NCBI RefSeq assembly: GCF_014648175.1
Contig: NZ_BMQP01000014.1
Span: 124,001 to 188,000, forward strand
Direction of reading: 5' to 3'
Source of the DNA: Planobispora rosea
GTDB taxonomy: Bacteria; Actinomycetota; Actinomycetes; Streptosporangiales; Streptosporangiaceae
Length of the DNA: 64,000 nt
Part shown: in pieces, positions 16,225-25,793 of the stretch
How positions within the stretch are numbered: the stretch's first letter is position 1
How the letters are laid out: every line of letters starts with the position of its first letter
The notes under the pieces: model-generated
The model's database searches: none
What the model saw: the letters and a program-made list of their open reading frames with translations, nothing else
What the model was told of the DNA's origin: nothing
Made by a program: the position numbers and the translations under genes

Positions 16225-17729
16225 CCGGAAACTCCCTGACCGGAAACTCCCTGACCGGAAACTCCCTGACCGAGAACTCTCCGGCCGAGGGCCCCCTGAC
16301 CGGACAGGACCGGCGGCAGGCGCTGCTGCGGCGTCTGGCCGCCCTGCCCCCCGCCCGCCGCGAGGCCCTGCGCCGCGCGATGACGGGAGCGTCCGCCGTT
16401 CCCGGTCTGCCGCTCTCCTCGGGTCAGGAGCGGCTCTGGTTCCTCAACCGGTTCGACCCGGCGGACAGCAGCAACCACATCCTGTGGTGCCTGCGGCTGC
16501 GCGGCCCGATCGACCCGGGCGGGCTGGCCGCCGCCTTCACCGCGGTCGCCGGGCGGCACGAGGTGCTGCGCGCGCGGTACCGCATGGACGGCGACCGGCC
16601 GGTCCAGGTCGTGCCGCCGCCGGAGCCGGTCGTCCTGGAGCTCGCCGACGGCGGCGCCGACCCCGACGCGGCGGTGATCGCCCTGTTCGACCGGCCCTTC
16701 GACCTGGAGCGCCATCCCCCGATCCGGGTGGCGCTGATCGAGCTGGGGGAAGGGCACGCGCTGCTGTGCATCGTGCTGCACCACATCGCCGCGGACGGCT
16801 GGTCGCTGAACGTCCTGATGCGGGAGGTGGGCGAGTGCTACGCGGCCCACCGCGAGGGCCGGCGGCCCGCGCTGGAGGAGCTGCCGGCGCGGTACGCCGA
16901 CTTCGTGGCGTGGGAACGCGGCCAGGCCGAGCGGGTGGGACCGGCCAGGCTCGCGTTCTGGACGGAGCGGCTGGCCGGCGTGCCCGTGCTCGACCTGCCG
17001 GCCGACCGTCCCCGTCCGCCCCGCTGGACGGGCCGCGGCGGCAGGGTGGAGCTGCACGTGCCGGACGCGGAGGTCGTCCGGTTCGAGCGGGTGGCCGGCC
17101 AGCAGCGCAGCACCCTGTTCATGGCGCTGCTGGCCGCCTTCCAGGCGACGCTCGGCGCCGCGGCGGGGCAGGACGACTTCTGCGTGGGTGTGCCGGTCGC
17201 GGGGCGCGGCCGTACCGAGTTCGCGCCGTTGATCGGCTACTTCTCCAACACCATCGCGCTCCGCGCGGACCTGTCGGGCGACCCTTCCTTCCGCGACCTG
17301 CTCGGCCGGGTCCGCCCGGCGACCCTGCGGGCGCTGCAGCACGCCGGGGAGCCCTTCGAGCGGATCCTCGGCGCGCTGCGGCTCCCGCGCGACCTGAGCA
17401 GGCCGCCGCTGTGCCAGGCGATGTTCAACCTGACGCACAACCTGCCCAAGGACGACCTGCTGCGCACGGCGATGGGCGATCTCGGCGTGGAGGTCTACCC
17501 GCCTCCGGAGACCGGCCGGACCAGGGCCGAGATCTCGGTGGACCTGTACCGGGGGCCGGAGGGGCTGGGCGGGTCCCTCGAGTACGGCAGCGACCTGTTC
17601 TCGGCCGGGACCGCGCGGCGCGTGGCCGCCGCCTTCACCGCCCTGGTGACGCGTGCCGGGACCGACCCGGACCTACGACTTTCTGAACTTTCCCGGCTTT
17701 CCGGCATTTCCGGGCTGAAAGGTGAATGA
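16221..17729 (+). CDS. Stand-alone NRPS condensation domain
   Basis: This protein of about 502 aa is a single C domain of the ordinary LCL type: LPLSSGQERLWFLN (C1), HHIAADG (187-193) and a C-terminal half complete to the end of the fold. It has no A or T domain, but the next gene encodes A-T, so together they form one split module. The start is uncertain. TTG at 16221 overlaps the MbtH stop and has CAGGAA about 10 nt upstream; an ATG at 16380 would remove a low-complexity N-terminus. The N-terminus is coded by a DNA tandem repeat. Confidence 0.88.
   Translation: MTGNSLTGNSLTGNSLTENSPAEGPLTGQDRRQALLRRLAALPPARREALRRAMTGASAVPGLPLSSGQERLWFLNRFDPADSSNHILWCLRLRGPIDPGGLAAAFTAVAGRHEVLRARYRMDGDRPVQVVPPPEPVVLELADGGADPDAAVIALFDRPFDLERHPPIRVALIELGEGHALLCIVLHHIAADGWSLNVLMREVGECYAAHREGRRPALEELPARYADFVAWERGQAERVGPARLAFWTERLAGVPVLDLPADRPRPPRWTGRGGRVELHVPDAEVVRFERVAGQQRSTLFMALLAAFQATLGAAAGQDDFCVGVPVAGRGRTEFAPLIGYFSNTIALRADLSGDPSFRDLLGRVRPATLRALQHAGEPFERILGALRLPRDLSRPPLCQAMFNLTHNLPKDDLLRTAMGDLGVEVYPPPETGRTRAEISVDLYRGPEGLGGSLEYGSDLFSAGTARRVAAAFTALVTRAGTDPDLRLSELSRLSGISGLKGE
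16223..16281 (+). repeat. 15-bp tandem repeat at a gene start
   Basis: The unit ACCGGAAACTCCCTG occurs three times, followed by a partly changed fourth copy, coding LTGNS repeats at the N-terminus of the free C domain. It keeps frame. Copy number may vary among strains. Confidence 0.8.
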
Positions 17730-17733
17730 CGAC

Positions 17734-19662
17734 ATGGGGACGACACTGGACCTGATCCGGCAGTGGTGCGAGCGCACGCCCGAGGCGGTCGCCGTACGCG
17801 CGGCCGACGGCGAGCTGACCTACGGCGCGCTGTGGCGGCGGGCGGAGGACCTGGCGGCGGTGCTGCGGGAGCGGGGGGTGGGGCCCGAGACCCCCGTCGG
17901 CCTCTGCCTGGAGCGCACCAGCGGGATCCTCGTCGCGGTGCTGGCCGTCTGGGCCGCGGGCGGCGCGTACGTCCCGCTCGATCCCGCCTTCCCCGCCGAC
18001 CGGCTCACGCTGACGCGCGAGGACGCGGGGGTCGGCCTGGTGCTGACCCAGCCCGGGGTGGACCGCGCCCTGCTGGAGGACGTGCCCGAGGTGGTCGAGA
18101 TCTCTCCCGGCGGCGTCGCCTCCCTCCCGGCCGGTACGGCCTCCGTCCCCTCCGCTGTCTCCCCCGCCTCCTCCTCCCCGGGCGACCTGGCCTACCTGAT
18201 GTACACCTCGGGGTCCACCGGCCGGCCCAAGGGCGTGGCGGTCCCGCACGGCGCGGTGGTCAACCTGCTGGAGTCCTTCGCGGACCGCCTGGAGCTGACC
18301 CCCGGGGACGTCTGGCTCGCGGTGACCACCCTGTCCTTCGACATCTCGGTCCTGGAACTGCTGCTCCCCCTGACCTGCGGCGCGCGCGTGGTCATCGCCT
18401 CGGGGACCGCGGACGGCCGGGCCCTGCGGGAGCGCGCGGTCGCCGAGGGCGTCACGGTCATGCAGGCCACCCCGGCGGGCTGGCGGATCCTGGTGGAGTC
18501 CGGCGGGGTCCCGGAGGGGATCCGCACCCGCCTGTGCGGCGGTGAGGCGCTCCCCCGCGATCTCGCCGACGCCCTGCTCGGCGGCGGGCCGCGCGGGGAC
18601 GGGCCGGACGGCGACGGATCGGACGGCGAAGGGGCGCACCGGGACGGGATCCGGCTGTGGAACGTCTACGGGCCGACGGAGACGACCGTGTGGTCCTCCG
18701 CGGGCCTCGTCGCGCCGTCGCCCGCGGCCGTCGACCTGGGTGAGCCCATCGCGCGCACCCGGCTGCACGTCCTGGGCCCCGACGGCCTGCCGGTTCCCGC
18801 CGGGCAGGTGGGCGAGCTGCACATCGGCGGGGCCGGGGTGGCCCGGGGCTACCACGGCATGCCCGCGATGACGGCCGGCCGTTTCCTCCCGGACCCCTTC
18901 GCCGACCGGCCCGGGGCCCGCATGTACGCCACCGGCGACCTCGTCCGGGTCACGCCCGCCGGCCGTCTGGAGTACCTCGGCCGCGCCGACCAGCAGGTGA
19001 AGATCCGGGGGTTCCGGATCGAGCTCGGCGAGATCGAGACCGTCCTGCGCTCCCTGCCCGGCGTACGGCAGGCCGCCGTCAGCGCCTGCGACGGCCCGGA
19101 CGGGCTCGCCCGGCTGGTGGCCCACATCGTCCCCGAGACGCTCCCCGTACCCGGCGGACTCTGGCGCGACCTGCGTGACCGGTTGCGCAAGCGCCTCCCC
19201 GAGTACATGGTCCCCGCGCACCTGAGCGTGCTGGAGGCCCTGCCGCTCACGCCCAACGGCAAGCTCGACCGCGCGGCGCTGCCCCGTCCCAAGTGGAGCA
19301 GGACCGCGACCGCCGCCTACCGGGAACCGCGCGGCGCCTTGGAGGCCGACTTAGCCGTCATGTGGGCCGAGGTGCTCGGCGTCACCGAGCCGGTCGGCGC
19401 CGACGACGACTTCTTCGACCTCGGCGGGCACTCGCTGACCGCCACCCAGATCATCGCCAGGATCCAGGAGCGCTTCGCGGTCACGGTGCCGCTCGCGCTG
19501 TTCTTCGAGCACCCCACCGTCGCCGGGCTCGCCCGGGAGATGGACCTCCTCGACCCCGACGACCTGGACCTGGCCGAGGTCGCCGCGCTCCGCGACCAGC
19601 TGGACGGCCTCAGCGCCGAGGACCTGGACGCCCTCTTCGACGAACTGTCGCCGAGCACATGA
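17734..19662 (+). CDS. NRPS adenylation-carrier didomain (A-T), glycine-like code
   Basis: This 642-aa protein has A3 motif YTSGSTGRPKG from Tyr157, the A5 motif NVYGPTETT, the A7 GDLVR region, A10 PNGKLDR and a carrier domain with GGHSL at Ser567. The pocket residues read D-I-L-Q-L-G-V-V-W, close to the known glycine code DILQLGLIWK. The predicted substrate is therefore glycine (inference from the code). A Gly/Asp-rich insert lies between the GGEALPRDL and LWNVYGP segments. It forms a split module with the C domain upstream. ATG 17734 is preferred because AAAGG lies about 11 nt before it; GTG 17722 overlapping the previous stop is an alternative. Confidence 0.9.
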   Translation: MGTTLDLIRQWCERTPEAVAVRAADGELTYGALWRRAEDLAAVLRERGVGPETPVGLCLERTSGILVAVLAVWAAGGAYVPLDPAFPADRLTLTREDAGVGLVLTQPGVDRALLEDVPEVVEISPGGVASLPAGTASVPSAVSPASSSPGDLAYLMYTSGSTGRPKGVAVPHGAVVNLLESFADRLELTPGDVWLAVTTLSFDISVLELLLPLTCGARVVIASGTADGRALRERAVAEGVTVMQATPAGWRILVESGGVPEGIRTRLCGGEALPRDLADALLGGGPRGDGPDGDGSDGEGAHRDGIRLWNVYGPTETTVWSSAGLVAPSPAAVDLGEPIARTRLHVLGPDGLPVPAGQVGELHIGGAGVARGYHGMPAMTAGRFLPDPFADRPGARMYATGDLVRVTPAGRLEYLGRADQQVKIRGFRIELGEIETVLRSLPGVRQAAVSACDGPDGLARLVAHIVPETLPVPGGLWRDLRDRLRKRLPEYMVPAHLSVLEALPLTPNGKLDRAALPRPKWSRTATAAYREPRGALEADLAVMWAEVLGVTEPVGADDDFFDLGGHSLTATQIIARIQERFAVTVPLALFFEHPTVAGLAREMDLLDPDDLDLAEVAALRDQLDGLSAEDLDALFDELSPST

Positions 19663-22600
19663 GGGCACCGCTCTCCCCCGCCCAGGAACGGCTCTGGCTC
19701 CTGCACCGCATGGATCCCGGCGACGCCTCCTACGTCGTGTACCTCGTACGGCGGCTGCGCGGCCCGCTCGACGAGGACGCCCTGCGCGGGGCACTGGCCG
19801 ACTTGGCGGCCCGGCACGAGAGCCTGCGCACCCGGTTCGTGGAGGAGGACGGCGTGCCGTGGGCGGTCGCGGAGCCCGCCGGATTCCCGGACTCCGCGAG
19901 CCCCGCGAACTCCCCGGGGCCGTCGGGGTCGTCGAGCTCCGCGGGCTCCACGGGCTCCGCGGGCTCCGCGGGTCCGCCGGCCTTCGAGCGGCTGACGGCC
20001 GGTGGGCCGGAGGAGGCCGAACGGCTGGTGGCCCAGCGGGTCAACGCGCCCTTCGACCTGTCGGCGGGGGCGCCCGCGCGCGTCGCCCTGATCAGGATCG
20101 CCGGCGACGACCACGTGCTCTGCTTCACCCTCCACCACATCGTCGCCGACGGGTCGTCGCTGAACGTGCTCTTCGACGACCTGGCCGCCTGCTACACGGC
20201 CCGCGTCCAGGGGCGGGAGCCGCGGTTGCGCCCGCTGCCCGTCCAGCCGAGCGACTACGCGCGCTGGCAGCGCCGCAGGGTCGAGCGGGCGGTGCCGTAC
20301 TGGCAGGGGAAACTGGCCGGCCCGCCCCCGCCCGAGCTGCCCTTCGACCGGCTCCGGGAGGACATCCGGCCGGGACACGGCGCGTTCCACCACATCCGGG
20401 TGGACGCCACGGTGACGAGCGCGCTGGACCGGCTGGCCAGGCAGCGGCGGACCACGCTGTTCGCGGTGCTGATGGCGGCCTACCAGGTGCTGCTGTTCCG
20501 GCACACCGGGCAGGAGGACGTCCTGGTCGGCACGGCGGTCGCGGGCCGCGACCGGGTCGAGCTGGAGCCGCTGGTCGGGTACGTCGCCCAGACCGTCGTC
20601 CTCCGCGGTGACCTGAGCGGGAACCCCCCGTTCACCGAGCTGCTCGACCGGACCCGGGGCGAGGCCCTGGAGGCGCTCGGCCGACCCGGGGTCCCCTTCG
20701 AGCGGATCGACCACCCGCTGGGCACGCTGATGCCCACCATGTTCATCCTGCACAACCAGAACGGCGGCGCGTCCCCGGCCTTCGGCGATCTGGCGGTGTC
20801 GGGGTTCGCCGACGGTTACCGGCAGGTCAAGGGCGACCTGCTCACCGAGGCCTGGTGGGAGGGCGACGAGCTGATCGTGTCGTTCTGCCACGATCCCGGC
20901 GTGGTCGCACCGGCGACGATCCAGCGGCTGGCCTCCCGGTTCGCCCTCCTCCTCGAGTCGATCGCGGCGGACCCGTCCGTGCCGATCGCGGAGCTGCGGA
21001 TCTGGACCGCCGCCGACCACGCGGCGATCCGGGAGCTGGCGGGGGACGGCACGGAGGGGTCCGCGGAGCCCGGTCCCTCGGTGCCCGAGCTGATCGCCTC
21101 CGCCGTACGGCTCCACCCCGACGCCGTCGCGGTGGTCTGCGGCGAGCGGTCCGTCACCTACCGTGAGCTCCACGCCGGGGCGGAACGGCTCGCCGCCGTC
21201 CTGCGCCTGCGCGGGGTGGAGCGCGGTGACGTCGTCGGTGTCCGCCTGCCCCGGTCGGTCGAGGCGATCACCGCGCTCCTCGCGGTCTGGCTCGCGGGGG
21301 CGGCCTACCTGCCGCTCGACCCGGACGATCCGGACGAACGACTTGTCTCTTCCCTGGAGAACCTGGCACGACGGGGTGACGGGCCCCCGTACCTCATCAC
21401 CCTGGGCGAGGGCCCGGAGTCCGCCGTCGTGGTCGACCCCACCGGGACGGCCCCGGTCGCGGAGGCGCCGGAGACGGGCCCCGCCGGCCCGACGGACCCC
21501 GCCGGCTCCGCCGGCCCCGCGGAGGCCGTGAGGCCGCACCCGGCGGACGCCGCCTACGTCATCTCCACCTCCGGCTCCACGGGGCTGCCCAAGGGCGTGC
21601 TGGTGGAGCACCGCAGCGTGGCCGCCCGCGTGCGATGGATGCGGCGGGAGTACGGCCTCGCCCCCGGTGACCGCGTCACGCAGTTCGCGTCGCTGAGCTT
21701 CGACGCGCACGTCGAGGAGGTGTTCCCCACGCTGGCCGCCGGGGCCGCGCTGGTGCTGCTGCCCGACGGCGCGGCGGCCCTGCCCGACCTGCTCGCCTCC
21801 CCCGCGGGCGGCGGGATCACCGTCCTGGACCTGCCCACCGCCTACTGGCACCGCATGGTGGAGGAGATCGAGACGATCTCCTGGCCGCCTGCCCTCCGCC
21901 TGGTGATCCTCGGCGGGGAGCAGGTCGCCTCGGCCGCCGTGCGCCGCTGGCGCGCCCGCTTCGGCGACGGCGTCCGGCTCGTCAACACCTACGGCCCGAC
22001 CGAGACCACGGTGATCGCCACGGCAGCGGACCTCACGCGGACGGCGGAGCCCGGAGAACTCACAGAGCCCGGGGACCTCGGGTTCCGCGAGCTCACTGGG
22101 CTCCCCGGGCTCCATGACCCCCATGACCCCCATGACCCCAGCGAACCCCACGGCTCCGGCGCGACCGCGGGCAGAGTGCCGATCGGCGTGCCCGTCGGGG
22201 CGACCTCCGTCCACGTGCTCGACGCGCGGGGCGAGCCCCTGCCGCCGGGCGCCGTGGGAGAGCTGGTCGTCGGCGGGGCCGGGGTGGCGCGCGGCTATCT
22301 CGGCCGCCCCGCGCTCACCGCGGCCGCCTTCGTGCCCGACCCGCACGGCCCGCCGGGCTCGCGCCGTTACCGTACCGGTGACCGGGCGCGGTGGCGCGCC
22401 GACGGGCGGCTGGAGTTCCTGGGGCGCTCCGACGACCAGGTCAAGGTGCGCGGTTTCCGGATCGAGCCCGGCGAGGTCGAGAGCCACCTGCTGGCCCACC
22501 CGGCGGTGGGCCAGGCGCACGTCACCGCCCGCGGTGACGACCTCGTCGCCTACGTCACCGGTACGGCCTCCCCCGACGAGCTGCGCGCCCGCCTCGCCGG

Positions 22601-23015
22601 GGTCCTCCCCCGCCACCTCGTGCCGACCCTGTGGGTGCGCCTCGACGAGCTGCCGCTCACCACCCGGGGGAAGATCGACCGTGCCGCCCTCCCGGATCCG
22701 GGGCGGGCGTCCGCCGCCCGGGCGGTGCACGTACCGCCCCGCACCGACGCGGAGCGCCTGGTGGCGGCCATCTGGTCCGAGCAGCTCGGTGTCACCGCCG
22801 TCGGCGCGTCCGACGACTTCTTCGCCCTGGGCGGCCACTCGCTGCTGGCGACCAGGATCACGGCCCGGCTTCGGGCCGAGACGGGGCTGGAGGTGCCGAT
22901 CCGGACGGTGTTCGCCCACCGCACGGTCGCGGCCCTCGCCACGGCGGTGGAGGATCTGCTGGTGGAGGAGCTGGCCGGGCTCACCGACGAGGAGGCGGCC
23001 GCTCTGCTCGGTTAG
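19659..23015 (+). CDS. NRPS module C-A-T
   Basis: This 1118-aa protein has a C domain (HHIVADG at 159-165), an A domain (A3 motif STSGSTGLPKG from Ser636, with Ser replacing the usual Tyr) and a carrier domain (GGHSL, Ser1061). A short acidic helical tail follows. The code reads D-A-E-D-I-G-T-V-I, almost the same as the first A domain of the operon, so both probably take the same or a related cationic amino acid. It has no TE although it is last in the operon; the TE is in the first gene. Two low-complexity inserts occur, one in the C domain (about residues 75-105) and one between A5 and A6. Confidence 0.92.
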   Translation: MRAPLSPAQERLWLLHRMDPGDASYVVYLVRRLRGPLDEDALRGALADLAARHESLRTRFVEEDGVPWAVAEPAGFPDSASPANSPGPSGSSSSAGSTGSAGSAGPPAFERLTAGGPEEAERLVAQRVNAPFDLSAGAPARVALIRIAGDDHVLCFTLHHIVADGSSLNVLFDDLAACYTARVQGREPRLRPLPVQPSDYARWQRRRVERAVPYWQGKLAGPPPPELPFDRLREDIRPGHGAFHHIRVDATVTSALDRLARQRRTTLFAVLMAAYQVLLFRHTGQEDVLVGTAVAGRDRVELEPLVGYVAQTVVLRGDLSGNPPFTELLDRTRGEALEALGRPGVPFERIDHPLGTLMPTMFILHNQNGGASPAFGDLAVSGFADGYRQVKGDLLTEAWWEGDELIVSFCHDPGVVAPATIQRLASRFALLLESIAADPSVPIAELRIWTAADHAAIRELAGDGTEGSAEPGPSVPELIASAVRLHPDAVAVVCGERSVTYRELHAGAERLAAVLRLRGVERGDVVGVRLPRSVEAITALLAVWLAGAAYLPLDPDDPDERLVSSLENLARRGDGPPYLITLGEGPESAVVVDPTGTAPVAEAPETGPAGPTDPAGSAGPAEAVRPHPADAAYVISTSGSTGLPKGVLVEHRSVAARVRWMRREYGLAPGDRVTQFASLSFDAHVEEVFPTLAAGAALVLLPDGAAALPDLLASPAGGGITVLDLPTAYWHRMVEEIETISWPPALRLVILGGEQVASAAVRRWRARFGDGVRLVNTYGPTETTVIATAADLTRTAEPGELTEPGDLGFRELTGLPGLHDPHDPHDPSEPHGSGATAGRVPIGVPVGATSVHVLDARGEPLPPGAVGELVVGGAGVARGYLGRPALTAAAFVPDPHGPPGSRRYRTGDRARWRADGRLEFLGRSDDQVKVRGFRIEPGEVESHLLAHPAVGQAHVTARGDDLVAYVTGTASPDELRARLAGVLPRHLVPTLWVRLDELPLTTRGKIDRAALPDPGRASAARAVHVPPRTDAERLVAAIWSEQLGVTAVGASDDFFALGGHSLLATRITARLRAETGLEVPIRTVFAHRTVAALATAVEDLLVEELAGLTDEEAAALLG
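22112..22140 (+). repeat. 9-bp tandem repeat inside an A domain
   Basis: CATGACCCC is repeated three times and codes His-Asp-Pro units within an extra loop of about 35 residues after the YGPTETT motif. The insertion lies between core motifs A5 and A6, so it should not touch the active site. Confidence 0.7.
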
Positions 23016-23055
23016 GGGTTCCGGGGACGACCCGGCGCCGTGACGATGGACGGGC

Positions 23056-23086
23056 CCACCCGGCGGTTCCCCTGACCGCCGGGTGG
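23056..23086. terminator. Strong hairpin terminator after the NRPS operon
   Basis: CCACCCGGCGGT (23056-23067) pairs perfectly with ACCGCCGGGTGG (23075-23086) around a 7-nt loop. There is no U tract, as is common in high-GC actinomycetes. It lies between the convergent NRPS operon and Tc operon and can serve both. Confidence 0.8.
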
Positions 23087-23160
23087 TCATCAGCGGGACG
23101 CCGCCGCCGCGGCCCGTTGATCCTCCATGTCCGCCCGGGGATGCCCGGATGGCGGCCGGC

Positions 23161-23490
23161 TCAGGACATGAAGATCACGCGGTCGATCACGCCGTCCTTC
23201 ACGCGATAGGAGACCAGCAGGTCGAAGTCACCGCGCGCGGTTCCCACCGCGTGCTCGTGGTCCACCACCCAGTCGCCCTCGGCCATCCGGCCCAGCAGGT
23301 CGGCGTGGCAGGACTTGGCGGCGAACTGCGGCGAGTACCGCTCGCGCAGGTAGTCGTGGCCCCTGCCCTGGACCTGGTCACCGGCGAGCACGACGACGTC
23401 CTCCGCGTAGCACGCGATGAAGGCCTCGAGGTCGTGGGCGTTGTAGGCGTCGAGCTGGCGCTGGGCGAGATCGGAAGGCGTAGCAGTCAT
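23161..23490 (-). CDS. SnoaL/NTF2-fold small protein
   Basis: This 109-aa protein starts MTATPSDLAQRQLDAYNAHDLEAFIACYAEDV, the typical opening of the SnoaL-like/nuclear transport factor 2 family. Members are small cone-shaped dimers that act as isomerases, cyclases or binding proteins. The protein ends in a conserved-looking beta strand (GVIDRVIFM). It is the last gene downstream of the Tc toxin operon, 91 bp after the beta-propeller gene, and may be unrelated cargo. No substrate can be assigned. Confidence 0.82.
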   Translation of the reverse strand: MTATPSDLAQRQLDAYNAHDLEAFIACYAEDVVVLAGDQVQGRGHDYLRERYSPQFAAKSCHADLLGRMAEGDWVVDHEHAVGTARGDFDLLVSYRVKDGVIDRVIFMS

Positions 23491-23581
23491 GCCGCACAGC
23501 ATCCCAGACCGCCACAGGAGGCACGACATCCCCCCAATCCCCCAGAACCGACAGGAGACACGGGCTCCTCCCAAGGAACGA

Positions 23582-25759
23582 TCACGGCGAGAGAACCGGC
23601 GTCACGGCGTGGACGAGGCGCTCGCCGTCCAGGACCAGCGCGCACGGCAGGACGTCGAGGAGCAGCGCGGCCTTCCCTCCGGTGACGGTGGTCGCGGCGA
23701 ACTGGGGATCCCAGCGCGACCACGCCCCGCCCGCCGAGGAGGTCGCCCAGACCTGGTGGTCGTTCCCGACGACCACCACGAGGCAGCCCGCCGGGTTCGC
23801 GGGGTCGGGCATGGTGCCGACGGCGGCGCGGATGCGGGCGTCGGCGGGACGCCCGTGCGCGGTCCATCCCGTCGTTCCCCCCGGCGGCCATCGATGACTC
23901 CACACCTGCCCGCTCGGCGAGCCGACCACCACGATGTCCAGCATCGGGGGCCCGCCCGGGACGGTGACGACCTCGATGCCGATCCCTGCGACGATCTTCT
24001 CCGCCGCTGCGGGGACGCCCTGGTCGGTCCAGCGAAACGAGGCGCCGTCCGGGACGCTGACCCACAGGTGCCCGTCGCCGGTGACGACGGCGGCGACCGG
24101 GATCCGGCCCTGCGCGGTCGGCAGGAGGGCGGCGCCCGCGATGGCGAAGATCAGCTGGCCCGGCGGCGCTCCGCGATCCGTCCAGCTCCAGCCGCCGCCG
24201 GACGCCGAGCGCATCCAGAGCCTCCCGTCGTCGGCCAGCACGTGGACGGCCGGCGCGCCGGGCGGATCGGCCGCGATCGGCGCCACACCGGACTTGACCG
24301 ACCGGCCGGCGGGGGCGCCGTGGTCGACCCAGGTCCAGCCGGCGGCGTCGGCCGTCCTCGCCCACAGCCGCCCGTCGTCACCGATCACGAACACCCAGGC
24401 GGGCTGCGGATCGCCGCCGGCCAGGGTGATCGCCCCGACGCCCTTGGCGCACCCGACGCCCGGAGCGGGCCGGCCGTGGTAGACCCAGGATTCGGAGGAG
24501 ACGAAGAGCCCGGTCGAGTTCCCCCACGTCACGCAGTTCCACAGTTCACCTCTCTCGTCCAGGGCGGCCACCACGACCGGGCGGTCGAGGGTGTCGTGAA
24601 GAGGAGGGTCGGTGTAGGCCCCGACGATCGAGGCCACCGGTCCGGGCCTGCCGTGGTCCTCCCACCGCGCGCCGGCGGCGTCCGACTGGAGGGTCCACAG
24701 ACCGAACGCCCAGGAGACACCGGCCATCCAGATGAGTCTCCCGCCGTCGGCCGCCTCGATCTCGAAGGCGGCGTTCGGGCTGACGACGGCGACGTCCTGC
24801 GGCGTGGTGCCCAGATCCGTCCAGTCGTCGCGCAGCGAGCGCGTCCAGATGTTGTGGCCGACGCGGACCACGACGACGGGCTCGTCGCCGGGCCGGGGGT
24901 CGGGTCCCTTGAGCGCGACCACCAGCGCCCCGATCTCGCGCGGAACGGGCGGCCTCCCGAGATCGACCAGCTGCCACTCCCGGCCCGAACCGATGATCAT
25001 GCTGACGGTGCCCTCCCCCGTCAGCAGGACGGTGCACGCCAGGAGCATGCCCGCGGCGTCGCGGAAGCCGGTCGCCGTCAGCGCGGCGAAGTGCTGGCCG
25101 TCGGGCGCGGGAGCCCCCGGATCGATCCAGGTCCAGACCCCCTCCTCATGCACGGCGACCCGCAGGCCGAGGTCACCGCTCTGGCGGTCCCGGACCACGG
25201 CGAAGACGTGCTGCTGGGGTTCCGCGCCGGGTGCGACGGAGGCGAGGGCGGTCGCGAGTTCCATGGCGATCCAGTCGTCGTCCGCGGCGATGCGGAACCA
25301 GGTGCCGTCGGGGTCGACGCCCTGGCGCATCCACGGCCGTCCCGCGGGGCTGCTGACCACGAGGGTGTGCTTGGGCACGGCGCCGCGGCGGGCGGTGCTC
25401 GCGACGATGTCGCCGCACTCCGCGAAGAAGGGGAGCCCCGGGTCCGGCGCGGGACCCGCCAGCCCGGTCCACGGCGTGGGCGCGGCCCCCGGCCGGTGCA
25501 GCCAGACCTTCACGTCGCCTCCGACCACGACGGGCGTGACGCCGTCCGCCCCCTCATCGGGGAGCAGGGCCGCGTCGAGCACCTCATCGGCGGTGGGCGG
25601 GACGCCGACGTACTCCCACCGCCACGAGGTCCCCGTACGTCTGCGCAGGTAGAGGTGGCCACCGGAGGTGCCGACGGCGATGGCGGAGACGTCACCGGCG
25701 GCCTTGGCCCAGATGACCTCACCGGGACCGCCGAGCCGGGTCCACTCGACGGGCGCCAT
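23582..25759 (-). CDS. Tandem beta-propeller protein (PLL lectin-like) in the Tc operon
   Basis: This 725-aa protein is built almost entirely of repeats of about 45-50 residues with the pattern DGxLWxR...W.W.D.G.P, for example DGRLWMRSASGGGWSWTDRG. The same pattern is seen in the seven-bladed fucose-binding PLL/PHL lectins of Photorhabdus. The length fits two propellers. It has no signal peptide. Its place directly after the TcA genes suggests an accessory adhesin or receptor-binding partner (inference). Its ATG has no Shine-Dalgarno of its own. It overlaps (TGATG) the stop of a 9-codon ORF (25793-25764) that has a strong AGGAGGA site, so translation is either coupled or starts through that ORF by a frameshift. 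Confidence 0.8.
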   Translation of the reverse strand: MAPVEWTRLGGPGEVIWAKAAGDVSAIAVGTSGGHLYLRRRTGTSWRWEYVGVPPTADEVLDAALLPDEGADGVTPVVVGGDVKVWLHRPGAAPTPWTGLAGPAPDPGLPFFAECGDIVASTARRGAVPKHTLVVSSPAGRPWMRQGVDPDGTWFRIAADDDWIAMELATALASVAPGAEPQQHVFAVVRDRQSGDLGLRVAVHEEGVWTWIDPGAPAPDGQHFAALTATGFRDAAGMLLACTVLLTGEGTVSMIIGSGREWQLVDLGRPPVPREIGALVVALKGPDPRPGDEPVVVVRVGHNIWTRSLRDDWTDLGTTPQDVAVVSPNAAFEIEAADGGRLIWMAGVSWAFGLWTLQSDAAGARWEDHGRPGPVASIVGAYTDPPLHDTLDRPVVVAALDERGELWNCVTWGNSTGLFVSSESWVYHGRPAPGVGCAKGVGAITLAGGDPQPAWVFVIGDDGRLWARTADAAGWTWVDHGAPAGRSVKSGVAPIAADPPGAPAVHVLADDGRLWMRSASGGGWSWTDRGAPPGQLIFAIAGAALLPTAQGRIPVAAVVTGDGHLWVSVPDGASFRWTDQGVPAAAEKIVAGIGIEVVTVPGGPPMLDIVVVGSPSGQVWSHRWPPGGTTGWTAHGRPADARIRAAVGTMPDPANPAGCLVVVVGNDHQVWATSSAGGAWSRWDPQFAATTVTGGKAALLLDVLPCALVLDGERLVHAVTPVLSP

Positions 25760-25763
25760 CAGC

Positions 25764-25793
25764 GCGCCGCCGTACGGGCAGTGCTCATCGCGG
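25764..25793 (-). CDS. Nine-codon leader ORF (MSTARTAAR) coupled to the propeller gene
   Basis: On the minus strand a strong Shine-Dalgarno (AGGAGGAG) is followed by ATG at 25793, nine codons and a TGA that overlaps the ATG of the beta-propeller gene as TGATG. It may be a true leader peptide for coupled translation, or the original start of the downstream gene separated by a small indel. Confidence 0.4.
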
